In this document: positions 6,141-14,390 of the stretch, piece by piece | Layout: each line of letters begins with the position of its first letter | How positions within the stretch are numbered: the first letter of the stretch is position 1 | Assembly (NCBI GenBank): GCA_040381195.1 | Contig: JBEIHR010000029.1 | Location: forward strand, 1-19,535 | Direction of reading: 5' to 3' | Length of the DNA stretch: 19,535 nt | Source of the DNA: VGCC01 sp040381195 | Lineage (GTDB): Bacteria > Actinomycetota > Actinomycetes > S36-B12 | Made by a program: the position numbers and the translations under genes | Notes under the pieces: model-generated | Told to the model about the DNA's origin: nothing | The model's input: the letters and a program-made list of their open reading frames with translations, nothing else | The model's database searches: none

Positions 6141-7763
6141 TTAGCCGCCCGGCGGGGCGTACCCCTCGCTGAGCACGCGCGCGGCGTTCCGGGGGAGTAC
6201 GAGGCTGGCGATCAGGCCAAGCAGCACGAAGGCACCGGCTACGAAAGCCACGAGTTTGATCGCGTGGGCGAATCCGGCCGATGCGGCCTCCGTGATCACG
6301 TCACCCCCGGGTTGCGCGGCCAGGGCTGGGATCGCTTGGCCCGCGGAGGAGGAGACGGCATCGGCGATCTGCTGGGCCTGCTCGGTGGGGACCCCGCGAT
6401 CGGTGAGTTGGGTCGCCACATTGCCCAGGCCCAGGATCAGGGTGGTTCCGATGATGGCCGTACCGATGGCTGCGCCGACTTGACGCGAGGTGGACTGCAC
6501 GGCGCTGGCCTGACCTGATTCCGCAACCGGGATTTCCGAGAGGATCACGCCGGTCAGCTGTGCAGTGGCGAAACCGACACCCATGCCGTACACGAAGAGC
6601 CACGGGGCCATGCCCCACCCGGTGATGGTGGTGGAGAGCACGAAGGCAAGTCCGAAGATGCCGATGGCCTCGAGCAACATGCCCAGTTGGAGCACGCGTA
6701 CCGGACCGAACCGCTGGGACAGGGGTGCTCCCAGGCCCGAGGCAACGAAGGATCCGATCGCGAGTGCGAGCAGGATCACGCCGGTCTGGAGTGCGTCGTA
6801 ACCGCGCGTCGCTTGGAGGAAGAGAGGAAGAGCGAAGAGGAGACCGAATTCTCCCAGGCTCACGATGAGCGCCACCGCGTTACCGGCACCGAATGTCTTG
6901 ATCCGGAACAGGCGCAGATCCAGCACGACGATCTTCCCAGCCCGTACACGTCGGGATTCGACGACGAGGAGCAGGCCGAGTAACACGACGCCCAGGACGA
7001 GAGAGACCAGCACGATGGAGATCGAGTCCTTCGGCCAGACCGAGGTGCCGATCACGAAGTCCTGGGTGGAGATCACCCAGCCGTAACGCTGGCCTTCGAT
7101 CAGCGCGAAGACGAGTCCGATGAGGCCGAACGTCACGAGCAGCGTTCCAGGAACATCGAGACCCTTGCGACCGAGCACGTCGCGCGTCTCCGGGACGACG
7201 CTGAGGACGCCCAGGATCACGATGATCCCGATCGGAACATTGATGAGGAATGCCCAGTGCCATGAGGCGTAGGTCGTGAGCCATCCACCGACGAGCGGGC
7301 CGAGGGCGGCCATGCCACCGATGGTTCCGCCCCACACTGCAAAGGCGATCGCACGCGACTTGCCGGTGAAAACGGCGTTGATGATGGACAGCGAACTCGG
7401 CAGGATCATCGCCCCGCCGATGCCCTGCAGTAATCGCGCACCGACAAGTTCGGCCGCGCCATCCGACGCGGCGACGAGGGCGCTGGCGGCGGTGAAGAGG
7501 ATCACGCCGAGAACGAAGATGCGTTTACGGCCAAATCGATCGGCCAGCCGACCGAAGAGGATCAGCAGCGAGGCGAACGCGAGTGCGTAGGAGGCATTCA
7601 CCCATTCGGCGTCCGTCGTCGTCAGCCCGAGATCGGTGATCATGGTGGGGATCGCGACGTTCACCACCGTCGCATCGAGAATGATCATCGAGACCCCGAG
7701 GGCCAGGAAGATCAATGCGATCCATCGCCGCTTACCCGTCAGGGTTACTGCCTCGTCGGTCAT
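6141..7763 (-). CDS. DHA2-type major facilitator drug exporter (14 TM, EmrB/QacA-like)
   Basis: A 540-residue transporter. The ATG at 7763 is chosen over an upstream in-frame start because AAGGAGAG sits immediately before it. The N-terminus has the family's helix-1 motif, LDATVVNVAIPTM, followed by WVNASYALAFASLLILFGRLADRFGRKR, the MFS motif A loop. About fourteen hydrophobic segments can be counted, the last at about 505-530. The long loop near residues 395-460 contains QASAVQSTSRQVGAAIGTAI, the typical late DHA2 helix. It should export drugs or toxic metabolites using the proton gradient; the substrate is unknown. It is a single minus-strand gene divergent from dusB. An imperfect inverted repeat abuts its start codon. 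Confidence 0.92.
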   Translation of the reverse strand: MTDEAVTLTGKRRWIALIFLALGVSMIILDATVVNVAIPTMITDLGLTTTDAEWVNASYALAFASLLILFGRLADRFGRKRIFVLGVILFTAASALVAASDGAAELVGARLLQGIGGAMILPSSLSIINAVFTGKSRAIAFAVWGGTIGGMAALGPLVGGWLTTYASWHWAFLINVPIGIIVILGVLSVVPETRDVLGRKGLDVPGTLLVTFGLIGLVFALIEGQRYGWVISTQDFVIGTSVWPKDSISIVLVSLVLGVVLLGLLLVVESRRVRAGKIVVLDLRLFRIKTFGAGNAVALIVSLGEFGLLFALPLFLQATRGYDALQTGVILLALAIGSFVASGLGAPLSQRFGPVRVLQLGMLLEAIGIFGLAFVLSTTITGWGMAPWLFVYGMGVGFATAQLTGVILSEIPVAESGQASAVQSTSRQVGAAIGTAIIGTTLILGLGNVATQLTDRGVPTEQAQQIADAVSSSAGQAIPALAAQPGGDVITEAASAGFAHAIKLVAFVAGAFVLLGLIASLVLPRNAARVLSEGYAPPGG

Positions 7764-7789
7764 GACTCTCCTTCTGCCGGGAGGGAGTC
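7764..7789 (-). promoter_or_regulatory. Imperfect inverted repeat around the exporter ribosome binding site
   Basis: GACTC at 7764-7768 and GAGTC at 7785-7789 are perfect outer arms. The inner bases (CTCC against GGAGG) pair imperfectly. On the minus strand the repeat encloses the AAGGAGAG Shine-Dalgarno. It could be a weak operator or an mRNA hairpin limiting translation of the exporter. The pairing is far weaker than in the FUSC palindrome. Confidence 0.3.
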
Positions 7790-7811
7790 TGCCGCACGCG
7801 AGGGGTAATGG

Positions 7812-7817
7812 GACAAT
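7812..7817 (+). promoter_or_regulatory. -10-like hexamer placing dusB transcription at its start codon
   Basis: GACAAT matches four of the six TATAAT positions and ends five bases before the GTG of dusB at 7823. There is no Shine-Dalgarno before that GTG. The arrangement fits a leaderless mRNA. No -35 is evident. Confidence 0.35.
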
Positions 7818-7822
7818 GAAGT

Positions 7823-8974
7823 GTGAGTGTCGCAACCACGATTCATGGGTTACGTGTGGGCGACACCGTCATCGATCCACCTGTCGTACTGGCTCCGATG
7901 GCGGGTATCACCAATCGAGCCTTTCGCCGCCTCTGTCGTGAGCAGGGCGCTGGGCTCTATGTCTCGGAGATGGTGACCTCCCGTGCGCTCGTCGAACGGA
8001 ATGCCACCACTATGGACATGGTCACCTTCGCCGAGGATGAGAATCCTCGATCGGTGCAGCTCTACGGAGTGGATCCCGACGTCATGGCCCGCGCCACCCG
8101 CATCATCGTCGAGGAAGATCGCGCCGACCACGTCGATCTGAACTTCGGATGTCCTGTGCCGAAAGTGACCCGCAAGGGCGGAGGGAGTGCGCTGCCCTGG
8201 AAGCGGGATCTGTTCTCGCGCATCGTGCAGGCCGTCGTTGCGGCCGCCGACGATCGAGTGCCCGTCTCGGTCAAGATGCGGATGGGTATCGACGATGATC
8301 ACCTCACCTATCTGGATGCGGGTCGCAGTGCGGCACGCGCAGGCGTCGCCTGGGTCTCGCTCCACGGGCGGACCGCCGCGCAGATGTACTCGGGTCGCGC
8401 GGACTGGTCGGCCATCGCGAGACTCAAGCAGGAGCTCCCCGATATACCCGTGCTCGGCAACGGTGACATTTGGACCGCGCAGGACGCGCTGGCCATGGTC
8501 GCGCAGACCGGATGCGACGGGGTTGTGGTGGGCCGCGGATGCCTGGGCAGGCCCTGGCTCTTCGGGCAACTGGTGGCGGCCTTCCGCGGTGACCCGATTC
8601 CCGATGATCCGGACCTGCGCACGGTGCTGGCAACCCTGCGTCGCCATGCCGAGCTGCTGTCCTCGGACTACGGCGAGACGAAGGGATGCCGGGATATGCG
8701 CAAGCACATGGCCTGGTACCTGAAGGGATTCAGCGTGCGGCAGGCCGTGCGGCAATCCCTCGGCACGGTCTCCACCCTCGGGGAACTCGATGCACTGCTC
8801 GCCCAGATCGACCCCGACCAGCGGTTCAACGCTGAGGTCGGTGCCGGGCCCCGTGGCCGGACCTCCGGTGGCCGACCGCCGAGCCTCCCCGACGGATGGT
8901 TGGACTCACCCGAGTTGACCGTCGACCACATGGGGTGTCTGGCCGAGGCGGAACTGGCCGTCAGCGGCGGGTGA
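7823..8974 (+). CDS. dusB: tRNA-dihydrouridine synthase
   Basis: A 383-residue FMN enzyme that reduces uridines in the D loop of tRNA. It has the DUS signature APMAGITNRAFRRLCREQGAGLY near the N-terminus and the catalytic cysteine in DLNFGCPVPK (C110). The FMN and phosphate-binding strands are VSVKMRMGI, WVSLHGRTAAQMYSGRADW, VLGNGDI and GVVVGRGCLGRPWLF. A helical C-terminal domain with CRDMRKHMAWYLKGF follows. The dusB-like subfamily assignment is by overall pattern. A tail of about 50 residues after the recognition domain, rich in Gly, Arg and Pro, is less conserved. The start is a GTG without a Shine-Dalgarno. It is divergent from the exporter and 69 bases upstream of ppdK. Confidence 0.93.
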   Translation: MSVATTIHGLRVGDTVIDPPVVLAPMAGITNRAFRRLCREQGAGLYVSEMVTSRALVERNATTMDMVTFAEDENPRSVQLYGVDPDVMARATRIIVEEDRADHVDLNFGCPVPKVTRKGGGSALPWKRDLFSRIVQAVVAAADDRVPVSVKMRMGIDDDHLTYLDAGRSAARAGVAWVSLHGRTAAQMYSGRADWSAIARLKQELPDIPVLGNGDIWTAQDALAMVAQTGCDGVVVGRGCLGRPWLFGQLVAAFRGDPIPDDPDLRTVLATLRRHAELLSSDYGETKGCRDMRKHMAWYLKGFSVRQAVRQSLGTVSTLGELDALLAQIDPDQRFNAEVGAGPRGRTSGGRPPSLPDGWLDSPELTVDHMGCLAEAELAVSGG

Positions 8975-9043
8975 CGCACCTCACTCCGACGACACACCCC
9001 GTTCGTGTGGCATCACAACGTTTGCATGGTGTGTGTTGGGGGC

Positions 9044-11764
9044 GTGACGGCAACCCACACCTATGTATACGACTTCACCGAGGGCGACCGGTCCCAGGCC
9101 GATCTGCTCGGTGGTAAAGGTGCCAACCTCGCGGAGATGACTCGTCTGGGTCTCCCCGTTCCCCCGGGTTTCACCATCACGACGGAGGCCTGCCGGGCTT
9201 TCCTCGACACAGGGGCGAGTCCCGCGGAGCTCCCCGCACAGATCGATTCGGCTATCGGCCGGCTGGAGGCAGCAACCGGTCGCGCGTTCGGATCGGTCGA
9301 GCACCCCTTGCTAGTCAGTGTGCGCTCGGGGGCGAAGTTCTCCATGCCGGGAATGATGGAGACGGTTCTCAACGTCGGTCTCAATGATGCGACCGTCGAA
9401 GGACTCGCCCGAGCATCCGCCGACCGCCGTTTCGCCTACGACTCCTATCGACGTCTCATCCAGATGTTCGGCAAAACGGTGCTGGGGATCTCGGGGCACC
9501 AATTCGAACTCTGTCTCGATAAGGCGCGTGCCGATGCGGGCGTCACGTCGGACTCGGAGCTCACGGCGGAACAGATCGAGCAGGTCGTCGCGCGTTACAA
9601 GGAGATCATCGAAGAACGTTCGGGATCGCCGTTCCCGCAGGATCCGCGTGCCCAGTTGTCCGCGACGGTGACCGCGGTGTTCGCATCGTGGAACACCGAA
9701 CGGGCCGTCATTTATCGCAGACGCGAGGACATCCCCGACGATCTGGGAACTGCGGTCAATATCTGCACCATGGTTTTTGGGAACCTCGGTCACACGTCGG
9801 GCACCGGGGTCTGTTTCACGCGGGATCCCGCTACGGGTCACAGGGGAAGCTACGGCGACTACCTGCCCAACGCCCAAGGCGAGGATGTTGTCGCGGGAAT
9901 TCGCAACACGTTGAGTCTGGATGAGATGCAGGCGCTCGATCCCGCGGCCCATGACCAGTTGCTCCGCACCATGGACCTGCTCGAGTCCCACTATCGGGAT
10001 CTCTGTGACATCGAGTTCACCGTGGAGCAGGGCAAGCTCTGGATGCTGCAGACCCGCATCGGCAAGCGGACACCGGCGGCCGCATTCCGCATTGCGGTCC
10101 AACTCGTCGATGAGGGTGTCATCACGATGGACGAGGCCGTGATGCGTGTTACGGGCGCCCAATTGACGCAGTTGATGTATCCCCAGTTCGATCCGGAGTC
10201 GCTACGCACTCATTTCGTGACGGGGATGGCCGCATCTCCCGGGGCGGCAGTGGGGCGCGCGGTCTTCGACTCAGCCACCGCTGAGGAGTGGGCGGATCGT
10301 GGGGAGAAGGTCATCCTGGTTCGTCGTGAGACCAATCCGGACGACCTGGGCGGGATGATCGCTGCGGAGGGGATTCTCACCTCCCGTGGGGGCAAGACCT
10401 CCCACGCCGCTGTGGTTGCGCGCGGCATGGGTCGTACATGTGTCGCCGGTGCCGATCAGCTGGTGGTCGAGTCCGAGGCCCGACGTGCATCTGCCAACGG
10501 GACGATGATCGTTGAGGGTGATGTGATCTCGATCGACGGATCGAACGGTGAGGTTTACCTCGGGGCCGTCCCTGTGATCGAGTCCCCGGTCGCCCGCTAT
10601 CTGGAGTTCGGACTCGAGGCGGGTCTTGCCGGTTTGAATGACTCGGATGCTGATCTGGTGCGCGCCGTCCATCGGATCATGGACCACGCAGATGCGTCCC
10701 GGCGCATGAATGTGCGCGCCAATGCCGATAACGGTGCCGATGCGGCGCGCTCGGTGAATTTTGGTGCGGAGGGAATCGGGCTGTGTCGAACCGAGCACAT
10801 GTTCCTCGGTGATCGGCGCATCTATGTCGAGCGGATCATCCTCGCCAGTTCACCCGAGGAGCAGCAGCGCGCGATCGACGCGCTTCTGCAGTTGCAGCGG
10901 CCGGACTTCATCGAGATCCTGGAGGCGATGGGGGATCGGCCGGTGACCATCCGTCTCCTCGATCCGCCCCTCCACGAGTTCCTTCCTGATCGAGCTGAAC
11001 TCATGGTGCGCATGGCTCTCGCGGAGCGTGACGGGACCACGACGCAGGAAGATCTCGAGCTGCTTGCTGCGGTGAATCGTCTCCACGAGTCCAATCCGAT
11101 GTTGGGTCTGCGCGGTGTTCGCCTGGGCCTGGTCATTCCTGGGCTCTATGTCATGCAGACGCGCGCGCTTGCAGAGGCCGTGTGCGAGGTTCGCCGCCGA
11201 GGCGGCACACCGCACGCGGAGATCATGGTCCCCCTCGTGGGGTCAGCGCATGAGCTGCGATTCATCCGGGCCGCGATCGAGGACGTGCTCCACGACGTCG
11301 GGGCAGAGCATGGGACGGACCTCGATCTCCCGATCGGCACCATGATCGAGTTACCGCGCGCCGCACTTCGGGCCGGCAGTATCGCGAATCGGGCGGACTT
11401 CTTCTCCTTCGGCACGAACGACCTCACCCAGACCACGTGGGGCTTCTCGCGCGATGACGTCGAGGCGGCGTTCTTCGCCGCGTACCTGAGTATGGGTGTG
11501 TTCACCGTGTCCCCGTTCGAGACCCTGGACGAGATCGGTGTGGGTCGCCTCGTAGAGATCGCCGTCGAGGAGGGGCGGGCGGTCGCGCCCGACATGAAGA
11601 TGGGTGTCTGTGGTGAGCACGGCGGTGACCCGCGGTCGATCCACTTCTTCCACCGGGTGGGGTTGGACTACGTCTCGTGCAGCCCCCTGCGCGTGCCGGT
11701 CGCACGCCTCGAGGCTGGGCGGGCGTCCTTGGCGGCTCGGACCACCACCTCGGGGAGCGCCTGA
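9044..11764 (+). CDS. ppdK: Pyruvate phosphate dikinase
   Basis: A 906-residue enzyme interconverting pyruvate, ATP and Pi with PEP, AMP and PPi. Domains are in the expected order. First is an N-terminal ATP-grasp part (LLGGKGANLAEMTRLGLPVP; ARDPATG-type loop seen as FTRDPATGHRG). Next is the swivelling phosphohistidine domain with SRGGKTSHAAVVARGMG (His about residue 454). Last is a C-terminal TIM barrel with GLCRTEHMF, GTNDLTQ and the catalytic Cys in KMGVCGEHGGD (C856). Full length and intact. The GTG at 9044 is chosen because the family starts a few residues before YVYDFTEGD. An ATG at 9026 and a GTG at 9005 are possible alternatives, and none has a good ribosome binding site. It may support gluconeogenesis or PPi-linked glycolysis. 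Confidence 0.96.
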   Translation: MTATHTYVYDFTEGDRSQADLLGGKGANLAEMTRLGLPVPPGFTITTEACRAFLDTGASPAELPAQIDSAIGRLEAATGRAFGSVEHPLLVSVRSGAKFSMPGMMETVLNVGLNDATVEGLARASADRRFAYDSYRRLIQMFGKTVLGISGHQFELCLDKARADAGVTSDSELTAEQIEQVVARYKEIIEERSGSPFPQDPRAQLSATVTAVFASWNTERAVIYRRREDIPDDLGTAVNICTMVFGNLGHTSGTGVCFTRDPATGHRGSYGDYLPNAQGEDVVAGIRNTLSLDEMQALDPAAHDQLLRTMDLLESHYRDLCDIEFTVEQGKLWMLQTRIGKRTPAAAFRIAVQLVDEGVITMDEAVMRVTGAQLTQLMYPQFDPESLRTHFVTGMAASPGAAVGRAVFDSATAEEWADRGEKVILVRRETNPDDLGGMIAAEGILTSRGGKTSHAAVVARGMGRTCVAGADQLVVESEARRASANGTMIVEGDVISIDGSNGEVYLGAVPVIESPVARYLEFGLEAGLAGLNDSDADLVRAVHRIMDHADASRRMNVRANADNGADAARSVNFGAEGIGLCRTEHMFLGDRRIYVERIILASSPEEQQRAIDALLQLQRPDFIEILEAMGDRPVTIRLLDPPLHEFLPDRAELMVRMALAERDGTTTQEDLELLAAVNRLHESNPMLGLRGVRLGLVIPGLYVMQTRALAEAVCEVRRRGGTPHAEIMVPLVGSAHELRFIRAAIEDVLHDVGAEHGTDLDLPIGTMIELPRAALRAGSIANRADFFSFGTNDLTQTTWGFSRDDVEAAFFAAYLSMGVFTVSPFETLDEIGVGRLVEIAVEEGRAVAPDMKMGVCGEHGGDPRSIHFFHRVGLDYVSCSPLRVPVARLEAGRASLAARTTTSGSA

Positions 11765-11792
11765 AAGTCGGCCGTACCCCGGTGTGGTGCCG

Positions 11793-11821
11793 TTGATAAC
11801 AATGGGACAAATGTGAACATT
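11793..11821 (+). promoter_or_regulatory. Candidate promoter for the DUF218 gene
   Basis: TTGATA at 11793-11798 (five of six to TTGACA) is followed by exactly 17 bases and then AACATT at 11816-11821, a weak -10. Transcription would begin at about the GTG at 11827, implying a leaderless mRNA. It lies in the 62-base gap after ppdK. Confidence 0.35.
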
Positions 11822-11826
11822 GGGGC

Positions 11827-12468
11827 GTGGCTGCCCCTCCCGTTGTCACGGCACGTCCCCATGCCGTGGCACTCCCGCGCGTGGGGGTGCGGGGTATCGG
11901 AACCTGGGTGGTCACCCTGCTGGCCTCCGCTCTGCTCCTCATCCCGGTGGGCGCCGCGCTCCAGGTGGTTCTCACCGCCCAGGTCGATGACCGCGCCCCG
12001 ACCCAGGCCCTCGTCGTCCTCAACCCGGCCCGCACCTGGGGCGATCCCGATGAGGCGCGCATGTCGCGGCTCGATCAGGCGGCAGCCCTCTATCGCTCCG
12101 GGGTTGCCCCCGTTGTGGTCATCGCGGGACCCGAACGGGTGGAGCGGGTGTCCCGCGACTATCTGATGACCGTCGGGGTGCCCGACCGGGACATCGTCAT
12201 GTTCCCCACCGGGTCGGACACGGTGGGCGCCCTGGGCGTTGTTGCTCGGGTGCTGCGCGACCTCGGGTGGTCCAGCGCCACCATCGTCACCGACCCCGCA
12301 CATGCGGCGCGTGCCCAGGCAACGGCGAGCGCCTACGGAATCGATGCTCACATGTCACCAGCTCAGGAGCAGGTAGCCCTCACGTCCGATGGTGTTGGTC
12401 GCGAGGTGATGGCGCTGCTGCGTCATTACGCGTGGACCCGATGGTCACTCCCGGAGATCCTTGCCTGA
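11827..12468 (+). CDS. DUF218 / YdcF-like membrane-anchored protein
   Basis: A 213-residue protein with one N-terminal transmembrane segment (about residues 27-49) and the rest probably outside the membrane. The pattern ALVVLNPARTWGDP, then RLDQAAALYRSGVAPVVVIAG, then YLMTVGVPDRDIVM, DTVGALGVVARVLRDLG, ATIVTDPAHAARA is the DUF218 (YdcF/ElyC/SanA) fold order. Members are tied to envelope integrity in enterobacteria, but the biochemical activity is generally unclear. The usual glycine-rich turn after the first strand is replaced by NPARTWGDP. The start is a GTG without a Shine-Dalgarno behind a candidate promoter. It lies 16 bases upstream of dgt. Confidence 0.75.
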   Translation: MAAPPVVTARPHAVALPRVGVRGIGTWVVTLLASALLLIPVGAALQVVLTAQVDDRAPTQALVVLNPARTWGDPDEARMSRLDQAAALYRSGVAPVVVIAGPERVERVSRDYLMTVGVPDRDIVMFPTGSDTVGALGVVARVLRDLGWSSATIVTDPAHAARAQATASAYGIDAHMSPAQEQVALTSDGVGREVMALLRHYAWTRWSLPEILA

Positions 12469-12472
12469 GTCG

Positions 12473-12478
12473 TAGTCT
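12473..12478 (+). promoter_or_regulatory. -10-like hexamer for dgt (leaderless)
   Basis: TAGTCT fits TAnnnT and ends six bases before the dgt ATG at 12485. There is no Shine-Dalgarno between it and the ATG, so a leaderless transcript is suggested. Confidence 0.4.
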
Positions 12479-12484
12479 CCTCGC

Positions 12485-13711
12485 ATGATCCCCGGCTACG
12501 ACGACGCCGACCTCGAACGCTACGTCGTTGAACCGATCAAGGAAACCGTCCGCAGCGGATTCGCGCGTGACCGCGCACGTGTTCTGCACTCCTCCGCGTT
12601 GCGCAGGCTCGCTGCCAAGACGCAGGTGCTTGCTGCCGGATATGCGGATTTCCCGCGCACCCGCCTTACGCACACACTCGAGGTTGCTCAGGTGGCGCGT
12701 GAACTCGGTGATGCGCTGGGCTGCGATCCGGATCTCGTCGACATTGCTGGTCTGGCGCACGACCTGGGCCATCCACCTTTCGGTCACAACGGCGAGGATG
12801 AACTCAATCGACTGAGCACATCGATCGGGGGATTCGAGGGGAATGCGCAGACCTTGCGCGTCCTCACCCGGTTGGAGGCCAAGGTCGTCGATCCGGTCTC
12901 CGGTGTCAGCGTGGGCCTCAACCTGACCCGGGCAAGCCTTGATGCGGCGTGCAAGTACCCCTGGGGTCGACGTCCAGGTGAACTCAAGTTCGGCTACTAC
13001 CCGGATGACGCGGACATCTTCACGTGGATGCGAAAGGGAGCGCCGGGGGAGCGGACCTGTCTGGAAGAACAAGTCATGGACTGGTCCGACGACGTGGCCT
13101 ATTCGGTGCACGACGTCGAAGACGCGATCCATGTCGGTTTGATCCAGCCTGCCGCGCTCACAAGTCCGACGGAACAGGACTCACTGGTGCGCATCGCGCA
13201 CGAGCGATACGCGCCAGATGCCGATCCTGCGCGCCTTCTCGCCGCGCTCCAGCGTCTCATCGCCTTGGAGTACTGGCCCCGCTCCTTCGATGGCTCGATG
13301 GATTCCCTCGTCGGCTTGAAGCGGTTCACCAGTTACCTGATCGGTCGCTTCTGCGTGACCGCCCAGATCGCGACGCAGATGGAGTTCCCCGCAGCACCCC
13401 TCACCCGTTACTCCGCGCACCTCGTGGTCCCCGAGGAGGTCCGCGACGAGGTGGCGGTGATGAAGGCGATGGCGGTCCGCTACGTCATGGGGCGCGAGGG
13501 TGCGGACGCCGAGTACGCCCGCCAACGCGAGATCATCGCCGAGGTGGTGCACGCACTCACCCTCGACGAGGGCCGATCACTCGAGGCCTGGTTGCGCCCG
13601 GCCTACGAGGCGGCGGCTACGGATGCCGAGCGCTTCCGGGTGATCATCGACCAGGTGGCCAGCCTGACGGACACGAGCATCATGGCGTGGAGGAGCACCT
13701 TGGCCCCATAG
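12485..13711 (+). CDS. dgt: Deoxyguanosinetriphosphate triphosphohydrolase-like protein
   Basis: A 408-residue HD-domain phosphohydrolase. The metal-binding set is visible: H63 in TRLTHTLEVAQVAREL, then the HD pair H92-D93 in GLAHDLGHPPFGHNGEDEL, and a later Asp in DWSDDVAYSVHDVEDA. The N-terminus SGFARDRARVLHSSALRRLAAKTQV is typical of dGTPase-like proteins. The enzyme hydrolyses dNTPs to deoxynucleosides and triphosphate, limiting the dNTP pool; it acts in the cytosol, usually as a hexamer. The neighbourhood with dnaG is conserved in actinobacteria and relevant to replication. Here a toxin-antitoxin pair and an aminotransferase separate the two. The TAG stop at 13709-13711 directly abuts the antitoxin operator. 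Confidence 0.92.
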   Translation: MIPGYDDADLERYVVEPIKETVRSGFARDRARVLHSSALRRLAAKTQVLAAGYADFPRTRLTHTLEVAQVARELGDALGCDPDLVDIAGLAHDLGHPPFGHNGEDELNRLSTSIGGFEGNAQTLRVLTRLEAKVVDPVSGVSVGLNLTRASLDAACKYPWGRRPGELKFGYYPDDADIFTWMRKGAPGERTCLEEQVMDWSDDVAYSVHDVEDAIHVGLIQPAALTSPTEQDSLVRIAHERYAPDADPARLLAALQRLIALEYWPRSFDGSMDSLVGLKRFTSYLIGRFCVTAQIATQMEFPAAPLTRYSAHLVVPEEVRDEVAVMKAMAVRYVMGREGADAEYARQREIIAEVVHALTLDEGRSLEAWLRPAYEAAATDAERFRVIIDQVASLTDTSIMAWRSTLAP

Positions 13712-13738
13712 TGCTACATATGTGCTACGTTCGTAGCA
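13712..13738 (+). promoter_or_regulatory. Autoregulatory operator/promoter of the toxin-antitoxin module
   Basis: TGCTACG-TT-CGTAGCA at 13723-13738 is a perfect 7-2-7 inverted repeat, and an extra half-site TGCTAC lies at 13712-13717. The -10-like TACGTT (13726-13731) is inside the palindrome and ends six bases before the antitoxin ATG, whose A is the last base of the repeat. Binding of the antitoxin or complex would cover the promoter. The mRNA would be leaderless. Confidence 0.65.
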
Positions 13739-13995
13739 TGTTGTCCGTTGCCGTCCGAGATTTGAGAAATGACACCGCAGGTGTGCTGGAGCGGGTTCGT
13801 GGTGGCGAAGAGGTTGTGATCACAGTGCGCGGCGTGCCCGCGGCCCGCCTCGTGCCGATCTCCGGCAGCACGCGTAGACCGATCTCCGGGACAGAGTTCT
13901 TTGGCCGTCTAGCCAAGGTTCAGGCGGATCCTGGGTTGCTCCTGGACCTCGAGCGGTCTGGTTCTGACGCGACGGACACGGTCGGCCCCGAGTAA
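13738..13995 (+). CDS. Phd/YefM-type antitoxin
   Basis: An 85-residue protein. The N-terminus MLSVAVRDLRNDTAGVLERV followed by GGEEVVITVRGVPAARLVPI is the Phd/YefM DNA-binding fold: strand, helix with R-x2-L-x2 pattern, and two strands ending in a conserved ARLVPI. The C-terminal part (RPISGTEFFGRLAKVQADPGLLLDLERSG) is the toxin-neutralising tail. It binds and blocks the VapC toxin encoded two bases after its stop, and probably represses its own operon at the palindrome over its start. The ATG at 13738 gives the normal family length. The in-frame sequence upstream of it belongs to a shadow of dgt. Confidence 0.85.
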   Translation: MLSVAVRDLRNDTAGVLERVRGGEEVVITVRGVPAARLVPISGSTRRPISGTEFFGRLAKVQADPGLLLDLERSGSDATDTVGPE

Positions 13996-13997
13996 CG

Positions 13998-14390
13998 ATG
14001 CGCCCGGTTCTTGTGGACACCAGCGTCTTGGTGGCGCTGTCCGATCGGCCCCTGCGTCACGACCCTTCGGACTGGGATATCCACATCAGCGTGGTTACTC
14101 TCGCCGAAATCAAGGCAGGGGTCTTGCTTGCACGTGATGTGGACATCCGCGTCCGTCGACTGACGACGCTGGACTCACTTGACTACGTGCCGAGTCTCGC
14201 GATCGATGAAGATGTTGCCTCGGAGTGGGCAGTACTGAGGGCATCCGCCGCCGAGCGTGGACGTCGAATCAATGTGAATGACATGTGGATTGCTGCTACC
14301 GCGTTGCGTCACGGAATGCCCGTTGTCACGCAGGATTCGGACTTCTTCCAACTGTCCGGTCTGCGAGGGCTCGAAGTTATCGCTGTGTGA
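13998..14390 (+). CDS. vapC: VapC-type PIN-domain ribonuclease toxin
   Basis: A 130-residue PIN-domain protein. All acidic metal ligands are present: D7 in VLVDTSVLVAL, E37 in VVTLAEIKAG, D95 in INVNDMWIAATAL and D113/D115 in VVTQDSDF. Such toxins cut specific RNAs, often tRNA anticodon loops or rRNA, when freed from the antitoxin. Target specificity cannot be read here. It lies two bases after the antitoxin stop with no separate ribosome binding site, so it is coupled to it. Its 3' end overlaps the convergent aminotransferase gene by 14 bases. The module looks intact and functional. Confidence 0.9.
   Translation: MRPVLVDTSVLVALSDRPLRHDPSDWDIHISVVTLAEIKAGVLLARDVDIRVRRLTTLDSLDYVPSLAIDEDVASEWAVLRASAAERGRRINVNDMWIAATALRHGMPVVTQDSDFFQLSGLRGLEVIAV

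Noticed and set aside
7850..8755. 301-codon minus-strand frame inside dusB
   Set aside because: Shadow of dusB; His/Arg/Gly-rich translation typical of high-GC antisense frames.
9311..10162. 283-codon minus-strand frame inside ppdK
   Set aside because: Composition-driven shadow of a fully conserved PPDK sequence; no recognisable protein pattern.
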